Origin: Todiramphus chloris collaris
Lineage: Eukaryota; Chordata; Aves; Coraciiformes; Alcedinidae
Assembly: GCA_025345505.1 (NCBI GenBank)
Contig: JANVCC010000146.1
Location: forward strand, 3,768,345 to 3,832,344
DNA length: 64,000 nucleotides
Direction of reading: 5' to 3'
Of the stretch, positions 23,181 to 33,785 are shown one piece after another (position 1 is the stretch's first letter; every line of letters begins with the position of its first letter). The notes beneath the pieces are model-generated. The model saw nothing but the letters and a program-made list of their open reading frames with translations, ran no database searches and was not told where the DNA came from. The translations under genes were made by a program, and so were the position numbers.

Positions 23181-23340
23181 TTATTCTTTTGAGCACTCTG
23201 GCTTCCTTTGCTTTAAGAATCTCCACCAGCAATAGCCGCTATCTCTCCTTCCTCCAAGCCCATGAGAAGCCTTACCCTGAACTCTGCTTCCTTCTCGTTT
23301 CCCTTCCCGTTCTTGTGTGCACTCTGCCTCTCCTCTGCTT

Positions 23341-23540
23341 TTCCTCCAGAACCACCTGCCCGTGCCCAGGGGCTGCAGGCAGAGCCCGGCGTCGCGTTGC
23401 CATCCCCCCTGCACGGGACACGGGCCGTGCGTGTCACCCAGCGCGGGGACCTGCTGCGTGGCCGCGTCCCGCACGGGGCAAGTGGCCAACCTTCCCCCGG
23501 GCCAAGGGAAACGCCGTCGCCAGCACACAGAGGGTTAACA
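23341..23540. promoter_or_regulatory. Short CpG-rich patch preceded by an acceptor-like tract
   Basis: By eye about 20 CpG dinucleotides occur in roughly 180 bases (23361-23520) at near 70% GC, far above the surroundings. CpG is therefore not depleted as in bulk vertebrate DNA. A long pyrimidine tract (about 23280-23350) ends in TCCTCCAG at 23351, a good splice-acceptor match. Frames on both strands are open through the patch, so ORF presence is not evidence of coding. It could be a small CpG island, an unmethylated enhancer or a GC-rich exon. Confidence 0.35.
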
Positions 23541-23599
23541 GCTCGAAATCTAAAGTACTCATCTGCAATCTCAATTTGCTCAGAGTCCAGCAGCTGCAT

Positions 23600-24385
23600 T
23601 AGTTGAGATAATTCTGTCAGTGAGTGCTGTTTGTACCCAGAACATGCCTGCTAAATTTGTTAAAGAATACCCCAGACTAACGCATCATTACACTCACAAA
23701 GTCATCTATCTTTTACTTCAGATTAATTCTTTTTTTTCCCTCTCTCTTCACCTCCTCCATAAATCCTGGTGCACTTAATTAATTTCAGTTCCAGTGTAAG
23801 GTCCATAATACAGAATTGTTCAAGCAAACACAAAATTAATTATTCTATTTACAGCCTTCTCATTGAAAGGAGCATTTCATCTTTCATAATTACATTTTGG
23901 AACGTCCAATTATGAATTCAGACTTCTGCTGCTTTGCATACCGTGATTGTACGCAAGTGTCTCCATGCCAATGAGAACCAAGATTTGGGTCTCACATTTC
24001 CTTCCAATTAGACTAAATTCAAGTACAATTCTAGTCTGAAAAACCTTTTCAAGAGGTGACAGAGGGAGAGGGCGGGAGATGGGGGGGGGTGCCTAAAGAA
24101 GCAGGTTAAAAAAAAAGTGCCTATGTGAATGCATGTTAACATTTTTCCTCCGGTGAGAGAGATGTCTTTATAACGCAGAACAAGGCTCGCTGTAGCTGGT
24201 TCAGTAACCCTACCAGCTGCTACAGGCTTAATTCTACAAACAAAAGACTTTATCTAGCTCTTTTTGAGATAATGGAAAAATTCCTTGGCTCTTTAAAAAG
24301 AGCTTTTTGAACTCATGCACAAGTTGATATATATTATACCCTTGATTTGTGTTAATTATATCCATTTTTAATGCCTTTGATCACT
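23600..24385. other. AT-rich block, possible conserved non-coding elements
   Basis: About 0.75 kb without an open frame of 60 codons. Repeated AATTAATT/CTTAATTAATTTC words occur near 23775-23850, with TAATTACATTTTGG near 23887 and TATATATTATACCC near 24330. A G-quadruplex motif interrupts it at 24064-24089. A short stem, CTGTAG/CTACAG plus CTGGT/ACCAG with a bulge, lies near 24190-24225. Regulatory function is inference. Confidence 0.3.
24064..24089 (+). other. G-quadruplex motif
   Basis: GGG-AGA-GGG-C-GGG-AGAT followed by a G9 run gives four G-runs with loops of 1-4 bases. Folding is inferred from the motif. Confidence 0.55.
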
Positions 24386-24883
24386 TTAGCTGTTTTCCTC
24401 GGAGCTGATTTGTAAGGGAAATCTGAAACTCTAAAGGTTTTCTGCTTGTTGCAAACCTGGGGCAGATTCAAGGTTTTATGTGTTTGTTGAGGAGTCCGTC
24501 CCTTGCCTTGGGAGCCCCTGGGCTCAGCACCTCTGGCTTCTGCCTGTCTGTGAGCACAAGTCCCGTGTGTAACTGAGGTCTGTGCTGGGTGTTTGGCTGC
24601 CCTTGAAGCTGCGATGCCATGGGAAGCAGGAGGCACAGAGGGTGAATCTGTGCTTTCTCCACCAAGAGCGTTCTCCACATGCAGGTTCAGCAGAACCTGG
24701 CTCGGGTGTGGAAACTGAGGGATCTATGTCACGCCTGAAACATTTTTAAGGAAACGTTTAACCCTGCTGAAGGATCTTGTGTGGGAGATAGCCCATCCTG
24801 AGCTTTGTGTTATGGGGTTGTAGAAAAGTCTTGACCTGAGTCCTCACTCTTCAGCAGGAAGCAGCTAGGAAGAATGATGCAGG
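24386..24883. other. Non-coding DNA, nothing recognised
   Basis: Mixed sequence with overlapping minus-strand frames and no recognised feature. Confidence 0.6.
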
Positions 24884-24957
24884 GGTGGGACCTGAGAGAC
24901 CTGGGCTCAAGTCCCAGCTTTGTCGCAGGTGCTGTGGGTGACCCTGAGCAGGTTATT
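24884..24957 (+). mobile_element. MIR-like SINE relic
   Basis: The order 'gacctgggctcaagtccc', 'agctttgtcgcagg', 'tgtgggtgaccctgagcagg' and 'ttatt' matches the tRNA-derived/CORE part of the MIR family (consensus idea: gcctgggttcgaatcccggctctgcc...tgtgtgaccttgggcaagttactt). It is heavily diverged and truncated, as expected for an amniote-wide relic in a bird-type genome. Confidence 0.65.
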
Positions 24958-26919
24958 GCAGGCTTGCCTGGTATGCTGCAGGCAGGAGCTGGGAGCTAGA
25001 CCGGGCTATCAGAGGCTACTGGATGGCCACAGACAGCACAGCTGCCTCCTGTCAGCCTGGCACAAAACCTGCCCCGTGACAGCTTGGCTGCCTGGGAATA
25101 AGGCTGCAGCTCTACCTTCCCTAATGCTGCCGAGCTCCCTGTCTCCTCCAAGAGCAGAGAGCTGCCTTCTGCATTCAGGAGAGAGCAGGAGCTGAAACTA
25201 CATCTCGCTAAAGAGGTCACCCCGGCAATCCAATGCTTTCTACGCTTTCCTTCTTTGCATACTTGAGCAAAGGTCATGGTTAATCTGACCTTTTGAGGTA
25301 TCTGTTTTAAGAATTCCTGACCAGCACAGGTCAAAACGAGCTGTTGTAAGAGCTACAAAGTAGCTTCAGAGTCTGCCTGTCAAGTTTGATCATGCTCTGA
25401 AAAGCCAAAATGCACCCACCTCCTTTAGAAACACAAATAAATTGCTTTAGCCTTATCTATAGTTTTACAGCGACTGTTATTCTAATAGGATGAAGCGTGG
25501 TAATCAACTTTATAGAGCATATTTCCATGGCACACCCGTTATGTCATGCCTTGTTTACACAATTGGAATTAGGGATTAAGAGGTACACATACTGGGCAGG
25601 GGGCCAAAAATACTTTTACAGGCTTGATTTACTGGCTAGCCCGTGCAGGACTTGGGAACCGTGGGTGCATCAGCTGCAAGGGGGTTGTGCCTGGCTTCGG
25701 CACGTAGGAGTTAGCAAACTGCAGCATTGCATCATGGTGTCTGTTAAAAAAACCCTCCAGTGCCTGGCAGGTGGGTGCTGCATGTCACCTCCTGGGCTGC
25801 AGCAGCAGCGAGGGCTGGACGGGACAGCTGCTGCTCCTCTGCCCCTTCCTCTCCAAACACATCTGCAGGTGCTGATCTGATACCTGCGAGTTAAAACCCC
25901 CAGGCACGGTGCCTGGATGCTCTGTGAGGAATGCTAATGGTGGTAGCAGGGTGTAATCTGCTGTGGGGTATGAGGAAGGGCAGTCAACAGCCAGGGCTGG
26001 GGAGCACGCACCCCAGGGAGCTGCCAGGTCCTGTCTGGGTACCAGCACCAGCAGAAATGCAACACATATACGGAGGACTCAGACTTGAGAGTGAAGTAGA
26101 TTGCTCACAGAATTATGCTTTTTATTATTGAGAGTGATGTTCCTTGCCTAGGAATTTTAAACAACTGTGTGGATCTAAGCAAAGAAAGACTTTTTAGACA
26201 TAATTATAATGAATATGCAAAGCAGGGGAACAGGAGGGGCTGACCGTGCACTTTGCCCACTTGCCCACTTGCAGCATCCCATCAGCAAGGATTCATTCCT
26301 GCTCTGCTGAATATAAAACAGCTATTTCACCCTTACATGTGCAAACCCTGAGTTTTCCTGAGGTCCTACATGGTGTGATGAGAGGAGAAGCAGACTGAAG
26401 GCTCTGAGGCCAGGTGTATCAGCTATGAAAATTGTTTCAGATTCAGAGAAAACGGGACAAGAAGAGGCCAGGAGCTGGGTGTGGACATCTCCCCAGCGCT
26501 CACCCCACAGAGGAGGATGCAGCAGGAGGGCACACGCAGCTCTGCTGCAGAGCCAGCTGACTGCAGCCACCTTCTCTGGTCCCCAGCGATGGGTACCGGT
26601 GCTGATGTACCCTGGGGCACACACACAAACGTGAGCAGGGCTCAGGCTCCAGTGGCCACAGCCCACGAGCTAACCTCAGCCTGAACTCGAGCTTGTCTTC
26701 ACTCAAACTGGGAACGGTAAAGAGATGGTTTTTTTCCATTCCACAGATGCTGTTGCTAATTTGTTAGCCATGTACAAGCGTTACGTTTGCTGGGGGAAGC
26801 CAATTTGTGCAGTTTTTAGCCCAGTCGGTGTTGAAGCCTGCCTTATCTCTGGTGGGAGTGCCTTCATGGTTTACATGAACAGACATAAATAATCTGGTTT
26901 AAAAGCTTTTGGAAGATCA
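24958..26919. other. Non-coding DNA, nothing recognised
   Basis: Alternating GC-richer (24.95-25.2 kb, 25.65-26.05 kb, 26.45-26.7 kb) and AT-richer sequence. Frames of up to 127 codons overlap frames on the other strand and show no domain. A direct repeat of the word CTTGCCCA lies near 26257-26272. Confidence 0.55.
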
Positions 26920-27045
26920 GTGGATTTATAGACCTTATTGCCAGAAGGGGATTGCAATGACCCCCTGGTCCAGCCCCTGCCCTACCATAAGCAGTTCCTG
27001 AATCCAAGCCCACATCTTGCAGTTGAGCTGGAGCACTGTCTGTTT
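26920..27045 (-). mobile_element. Ancient CR1-type LINE 3' relic
   Basis: 'ttattgccagaaggggattg', 'ccccctggtccagcccctgc', 'ataagcagttcctgaatcc', then 'ttgcagttgagctggagca' follows the antisense of an old CR1 subfamily (consensus idea: aaggccagaagggaccatt...tcatctagtctgacctcctg...gttgaactagagcat). Divergence is much higher than in the other CR1 copies here. Confidence 0.6.
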
Positions 27046-28840
27046 TATTTGTCTCAACACATCCCATCTTGGCAACACTGTTTCATTCAATAACAAAATA
27101 TTTTTCTTACTGTCCTTAGCTGGCAGGAGTTAATTGCTCCCTTTTGTGAGCTGTGAATGGTTTTGTGCTGTTCCACCTGGCATCTCTGCTTTTGTTTGTT
27201 AATTAGGATTTAATTGCAGGGGCTGCTGGGGATTTGTAGGTGAAAAGAGCATGTGTATATGGGTCCTGTGTGTGAAGGGGCTAAAATGAGTTGAGCTTGG
27301 TAACAACAGACCTGAAAACCTCCCTAATGCATGTTTTCCACGGGGTGTTTCTGCCTGATGTTCAGCCAGTCGGGGAGAGGAGAGGAAGAGTTTTGGGTTA
27401 TTGATTCACCGAACGCTGCAGCTCAGCGTGTGCACTGCTGGTTGATCAAGTACGATGTTAAGGAAAGGAGAGAGGCAGAGGGCTCTTTCCTGAAATATCA
27501 AAGATGTTATAAAATACAAAGAGAAATTGTGGAAAATGCAGTAACAACGGACCAGCTCCTTATTTTACTAGTTTAATTACAAAGTTAGGGGAAAAAAAAG
27601 TAAAAATGACCCTTGAAGAAGTTGCTGTTGTTATGGGCTGCTAAGAACAGCAGGAGAGCTGAGAGGGGTAGCCAGAGTTTTATACCTTGTAAAATAAAAA
27701 TTACAGGATATAGTTATTTATGCAGAAAAGAGAAAGAGAAGACAGAAGTTCTGAGGGAAGAATACTGAGAAGGACAAGACGCTTTAAGGGCTAGAAAAGA
27801 TTCTATTCAGGTGCTTTCCCAGAAACTTTTATGAATTCAAAATATTGAGATATAATTATTACAAACATATCTGACTGAAGACTATATTAAAAACATAAGA
27901 AGGAAAAGATACAGGTTGGTAAATGGATATAACTGAGGCAATGGTTCGACCGACAGGCCACAAGGCAAAGGCTGTTGCTTAGAAACTCCTTGGGGGAAAT
28001 AGAAATTAAAAATACCCACTTTCTAGCAGCAAGGTTTATCATGAGCTACAGGGGGTCAGCTATGTCAGGAACGGATTGTATGGGGCTGCAGACCCTTGAT
28101 CTGCCTTTCTCCTCAATACCTGGATTTGGCAAGATTATCTGCTGTGGCCATTTTGACAAAGCCTAAAAACTCAGTTTCCAGCATGATGAAGAGGGCAAAA
28201 GAATGTGGAAAATGAAGTGGGGAAGAGATTTTTTTTCAGTGGAGAGATGAAAAATTTCCTGTTTATAACAGAGTATTTTAATGCCTCTGTGCTTTTGTTG
28301 TGCTGCCAATGATGTCTCAGAACTCAAAAACACCTTGCATGGGATTTAAAAAATGAATTTAAATTGTCTAAATAAATACATAACTATTACTCCTGATAAT
28401 CATGCTTTACTCCTCCAGCAATCTTGTTTGAACCAATGTTTTTTTCTCTGCAAAACTCAGGCTCTTGCCTCTCTTGCTAGACCTACTCCAAATGCTCTCC
28501 CTTGTGCTTACTTGTGCTCTCCTATCGACCTCCTGCATCAGGACAACGTGCTCTCCTACCCTCAGCACCTCTATTTACCCCACTCTCCAAGGTTATCAGG
28601 GAAATACACAGTATCTGTGATCTGTGCAAACATCACAAAGTCATCAGGACGAACTAAAAAGAAGAATTATCTTTCAAAAGAGAAGATTCTGTAACTTGTC
28701 CAGGAGCTGTGGGTTTTCTGCCCTCTGCCAAGTACCCCGAAGTGTAAATCCTGGGCACTAGACAGGTGATCCTGGGATGTGGAAAACAAAGTCAGGGATT
28801 GCAAGCCTTCAGTTCTTCTGTCTCAGATTAATCCTATAAA
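27046..28840. other. Non-coding DNA; AT-rich parts
   Basis: AT-rich stretches lie at about 27080-27220 (GTTTGTTAATTAGGATTTAATTGC) and 27690-27900. They may be regulatory, but nothing specific was recognised. ORFs are short and without domains. Confidence 0.5.
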
Positions 28841-29412
28841 TGTGTCCAGCAGGTTGAGGGAGGGGTTTCTGCTCCTCTGCTCTGCTCTTGTGGACCCCAG
28901 CTGGAGTACTGTGTCCAGCTCTGGAGCCCCCAGCACAAGAAGGACATGGGTCTGTCAGAGCAGGTCCAGAGGAGGGCTGTGAATGTGATCGAAGGGCTGG
29001 AGCACCTCTCCTGTGAGATCTTGCTGAGAGAGTGGCTTGTTCAGCCTGGAGAAGGCTCTGGGGAGACCTTATTGCAGCCTACCAGCATCTGAATGGACCC
29101 TACAATAAAGCTGGGCAAGGACTTTTTGTGAAGGCCTGTAGTGGTAGGATGAGGGGTGATGGTTTGAAACTGGAAAATGGTAGATTTAGGTAGGAAATAA
29201 GAAGGAAATTCTTCCCTCTGAGCATTGTGAGACACTAGAACATGTTGCCCAGGAAAGCTGTGGATGCTCCATCACTGGAAGTGTTCAGAGACAGGTTGGA
29301 TGGGGCTTTGAGCAACCTGGTCTAGTGGGAGGTGTCCCTGCCCATGGCAGGGGGTTGGAACAAGATGATCTTTAAGGTCCCATCCAACCCAAACCATTCT
29401 CAGATTCTATAA
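28841..29412 (+). mobile_element. CR1 LINE 3' fragment, longest in the window
   Basis: About 570 bases in sense orientation: 'gtccagcaggttgagggagg', 'ccagctggagtactgtgtcc', 'agctctggagcccccagcac', 'ttcagcctggagaaggctct', 'gatggggctttgagcaacct' and 'gaacaagatgatctttaagg'. The end is the short terminal motif ATTCTCAGATTCTATAAT (about 29395-29412). The 5' end is truncated and no intact reverse-transcriptase frame remains. The chance ORFs here are CR1 remnants. Confidence 0.95.
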
Positions 29413-32400
29413 TAATTTTTGTGGCTCTTCCACTAAGCCCACAGCGCAGCATGGGCTTAGGAGAGAACATGCCACTTCTGCTCATCAGCAACAGCAGCAG
29501 AATGTCCCAACAACGCAGCGCATCCCTGTGCTTTGCTTAATGCATTGCCTTCCCATTCTTCTCTCTGTCTTTCATCTGCAGCTTCAACGGAAGGTTTTAG
29601 TGTCTTTGTGAGATTGCTTGTCCTGCCCCCTCCCTCCACACACCCTGCAGTTGCATTTCTCTGATTATGTGCATGAAAAGGGGATGTTCCGATATTTGCG
29701 TGAGCAATGGCATAGCCCCTGTAATATGTCAGTGGATCAGAGATGGTGACAGTTATAGAAATGTAGATTTTTCTGAAAACAAAACCTTGCTTATCCTTCT
29801 AGAGCAATACGTTCAAATTGATGGTGTTTCAATGTCAATAGTGAGTCCCTTACTTCGTGTAACCACATGTGAGACAGCACCAGGGAGTGGTTTAACCATC
29901 ATTTCAGGATGCACAGAGTGCCCAGAGAGGTGTATTTGCCAAGGTGATGGTGATAAGGGGTTCTGGGTGAGGCTGGAACCCAGCAAGCAAGTATTCACAG
30001 GCCTCTTTTCAAAGTCCTTCACACTGCCATATCGCTAAGAGATGGTTTTAACTCTTAACAGAGGGTTATGGCACTGCCCGTGGGTTCTAATCTATGTACT
30101 TGGCTTTCATAGAGAGTTTAATCACCCATAGATGGCTGTTGTATCTTGGCTGGGAAGGGTGTTGAGCTGGACTGTGACATTTCCGTTGGGTTAGATCCAC
30201 AGATTATGATTATTATTTTCATCAGGTTTATCACATTGGTAATAAACCACAGACATTTTGCTTATAAACAACAAGAAACTTTGAACCTTGAAGCACTCAC
30301 TGAACTGTGGAGAATTTGTGAGGGTGTATAAAACTCAGTGAGAAAGCAAAGTGCAAAGTGCTGCCTGCCTGGCATTACTCACAAGTCTACACATGTGGCC
30401 TCAGAGCAGAGAAATATTCCGGGTTTACCAGTGAGCAATTCAGGGTGATGCATAGGTAGAGGAACCTCCTTCTTTGGTCACAGTGGGAACCTGTTCCTGC
30501 TATCCCCAGAAGAAGACATCCTCTGGGTCTTTGGCCAAAGTTTCTTGATGAAGAAATGCAGTACTGCTTTACTTTTTGACTCGCCTCTCTTTCGCTCCCC
30601 TCCAAGGCGGTAAGGTTTTCCCATCATGATGTCCACCCAACCCTTAGTTTTCTGGACAAAGATTTTGAGGTCTGTAAGAAATGTGAGAACATTTCCTACC
30701 CTATCTGTTCTTTCTTGTGCTGATGTGGGTTAGTCTTTTGGTGGGGATGAGGTGACAGGGCACCTCTCAAGAGGAAAGGGAAAAAGAGACCCCTGGTTAG
30801 ATTTAAAGTGCTAGGAAGAAGGAAACACTTCCTCGCTGCAATCTCTCTTCCTCCTCTCAAAATGTTTTTAAAAATAAGATGGATCTCAAACTGGTTTCAG
30901 GCCAGCTTGTTTTGGAACTGTTCTGCAGCTCATAGACTCTGAGTGTCATATTCAGCATCCAAAAAGGGAGAAGCCGCATCGAAGCCTCACGTGACTGTGT
31001 CTTGTTTGTGTCACTTGGGTTTCACTGCAGCGTGTAACCTGGGGCATTGTTGAAAGACCGTAGCTGTGAGGCAGCTACCGAGCGTACAGGAGCAGTGCGG
31101 GAGGTAGTGCTGAAATTATCACGGACAGTTGCACACGTGGTGCTAGGCTGTGTAGTGTCTGCCCGCTACAAACACCCCGGAGTTAATTCAGACTGACTTG
31201 GTGGCACAGCAGGCTGCAAACTGGAATGACAGTGACTGAAGCAACTTATTGTGGAAGGTCTCAAATTCCTATAAATGTAAGCAAGGCTGTTTCCCCAGGG
31301 AAAATAATTACTAAAATAAAATAAAGAATTAAGGGACACTTCATAGAAAATGTAGATGTTGTATTTATTCCAGAAGATGCTTTGCTCTGGAAAACAGAAA
31401 GGACAATTGTCCACACATCACCAAGAATGTCCTTGAGAGGAGAAAGTGTTTCACTGCCACCAAAAGCCAAAGGAAAGATGACCTCCATGAAACAACACTG
31501 TTTTTCCTACCTCTTCCTTCCAGTCCTATCCAAGTACAGTGTGAGAGTAATTTGTTTTGGACCTGGGAGGTTCACTTGAGAACCGACGCGTTCCTTTTTC
31601 TGCAGAGCTTGCTTAGAAATTTACTCCTTAAAAACAGATGAATTCAGTGGTTAGTCAATGCCTCGCTTGAAAAGACTAGTTTAAATTCCTGTGCACACAG
31701 TATTTTATGCTCAGGTATTGGTTTCAGTGTATTGCTGTTTAGGTTAGCCATGAATTGATTTTTTTACTATGCTAGCATTTTAAGAGACCCAAAGCTCTCC
31801 CTTGCTGCCAAAACATGACGGTTACTAAACAATTCTAATATTCTCTCCTTTCGCTGCCAGACGTGCTTTTAGAATAAACTGGCTATGTGGAAAGTAATTC
31901 CTTTATGCTCTTACTCTACACTAGTATTTCAGGAAGTGGGAGGAGGAGGAGATGGTAAGGTTCTGATATCCCTGAAGAAAGAAAAACTGTTCCTGTTCTG
32001 AAGACAGTTTTGTCTTATCAGAGTGTAGGTTCAGGTTTTTGGGATGTCAGAGAGCAGCTGGTTTCTTGCAGGGTCTGTGTCTACTCTTAGTACATTTGCT
32101 GAATATAAATAAGGTTTCTTTTTCTGATTCTTGGAAGATATTTTCCATTACAATCAAGTTGTTGGAGGAGCCTCTGCCAAGAGTACTGAGGAGCCTGTCA
32201 TCAGATAGGTAACTCTAATCTTTCAGAGTAGCGCAGGAAGGGAGGACACACACCTTGGTTTTGCCTTCAGGATCTTGGAGTGGGATTCTTCTGACAAGTG
32301 TTGGTGACACAGCTCCACGGTGAACAGTCACAGGGTCAGTGAAAGCCTTGGCAATACAGGCAGGGAAGCCTTGAGTCAAAGGAATATAGTTCGAAAAGAG

Positions 32401-33489
32401 GTGTTGAAAATACATGGGTAGATGCTTTCAGGGCACAGTTTATTTCTCTCCGCTGAGGGAGCAGAGACTGGGTCAGGTATGTGTCTGGAATCTGGGCTTC
32501 TGGTGTGAATCTCACCCTCTGGGAACAGTGATAGTCAGAGCTTGGTCTTGGAAGAGCCTTGCTGAAATATTGAGCAGAGCATGTTTTGTGTGAGCATGTG
32601 GCTTCAGTAGGTTAGCTGCTCCTTCTCTCTTTCTCCTGTGCAAGATTTTGATTATAAACCGGGCTTTTCTTTCAACAATAGAAATGAGACCACCTTATTC
32701 AGGAAGTCATAGAAAGTCAAACTTCTCAAACGCAGAGATTTTTATGAACAAAAGCAAACTCATAAAATTGCATGTGTGAGCTGTGGGGCAGGGGAAGGTT
32801 GGGGTAGGTAGTAAAGCAATGTCATTTTGGGTTCTCGAGCTTGGGTTTGAAAAGACGGCAGGCCAGTATTTTGTCATCCCTAAATTATTCCCACATAGAT
32901 ACCAGGGAATATCAAACAGAAGCAAAGATGCAGTGTCCATAACTTGTATGTGTCTCCCATTGTGCACTTTGCTCCCATCTTTCCTAGAGCTTGACTTTTC
33001 TCAGCTGAGCAACAACCAGACAGAGCAAGAAGTGCAGAGGAGAGTCAATGGGACTGGGAGTGTAGTGAGGTATGTTCATAATTCCTGAGGCCAGATGTTT
33101 TTCAGGGAGCAGGCTGAGAAAGTTTGACCTGATTTATGTGGTAAAGAGTGATCTGACTTAGCTTTGCAAGGCAGCTAACAGGGACACGTTTCCCAGCATC
33201 AGGCTACACAAGCTACCGAGACAGAGGTGGGAGGGGGCAGGCTGGCTGCAACTCATTTTGTATCTGCATGAAAATGGAGTTCAAAACATTCCCTCTAGAG
33301 TGGTATCCAATACCGAAATTGGATTTGGAAACTCAGAGTACATGAATATTTGTGCTGTCAATAAGAGTTATCTGTATACAGAACCCTTTCCTTGTCTGCT
33401 TTCTCTACCATGCTTCCTTCTTAATTCATTTTCAGTCTTTAATGTACTGTTGTGTAGCATCCTCTCCCATTAGGCCCTGTAATGTGCTC
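29413..33489. other. Non-coding DNA, no gene recognised with confidence
   Basis: About 4 kb of mixed DNA. No 60-codon frame occurs at about 31580-32214. One acceptor/donor pair around 32988-33069 is listed separately. A 26-base word related to 6631-6656 lies at 32555-32580. No other repeats or RNAs were recognised. Confidence 0.55.
32988..33069 (+). other. Candidate 82-nt internal exon
   Basis: A pyrimidine-rich acceptor (about 32964-32987, ending CTTTCCTAG) precedes 82 bases that are open in one frame (reading ...LDFSQLSNNQTEQEVQ then RRVNGTGSVVR). GTGAG followed by GTATGT makes a good donor at 33070. The predicted peptide matches nothing I recognise. Exon phases are unequal at the two ends, and chance is a fair alternative. 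Confidence 0.15.
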
Positions 33490-33785
33490 CGATTGCCTTC
33501 AGCTTGACTGCACTTAATAGCCAGCGTAAATAGAACTTAGTGTAGCATGCACTAACATCTCTATCCATTGTCCGGAGATTAAATACATGCCACAAATGGT
33601 TTACGCATCATCAGCCTCGAGCCCTTGTTTCATAGCTCCCAACCAGAAGAGGATATTAAATTAATTTGCAGGTTGCTTTAGCAAAGCCTAACAAAAAGAG
33701 GGGGGGGGGAGAAAAATCCTGAGGGTCATTATGCATATAATATCCATCAATCAAAAAAGAGGGGTGGAAAATGATAATAGCAGGT
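33490..33785. other. AT-rich block, possible conserved non-coding element
   Basis: Contains TTAAATTAATTTGC, GCATATAATATCC and ATCAATCAA words, plus a G9 run near 33702-33710. It is the kind of island seen repeatedly in this window. Function is inference. Confidence 0.25.

Noticed and set aside
23189-23606. Stacked ORFs in several frames over the CpG-rich patch
   Set aside because: GC-rich DNA lacks stop codons in all frames. Arg/Pro/Gly/Ala-rich translations carry no coding signal.
24190-24228. Small hairpin (CTGTAG/CTACAG) as a microRNA precursor
   Set aside because: Only about 11 paired bases with a 3-base bulge. Too short for a precursor and the flanks do not pair.
28779-29235. ORFs over 28.8-29.2 kb on both strands
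   Set aside because: They lie inside the CR1 3' fragment and are repeat remnants.
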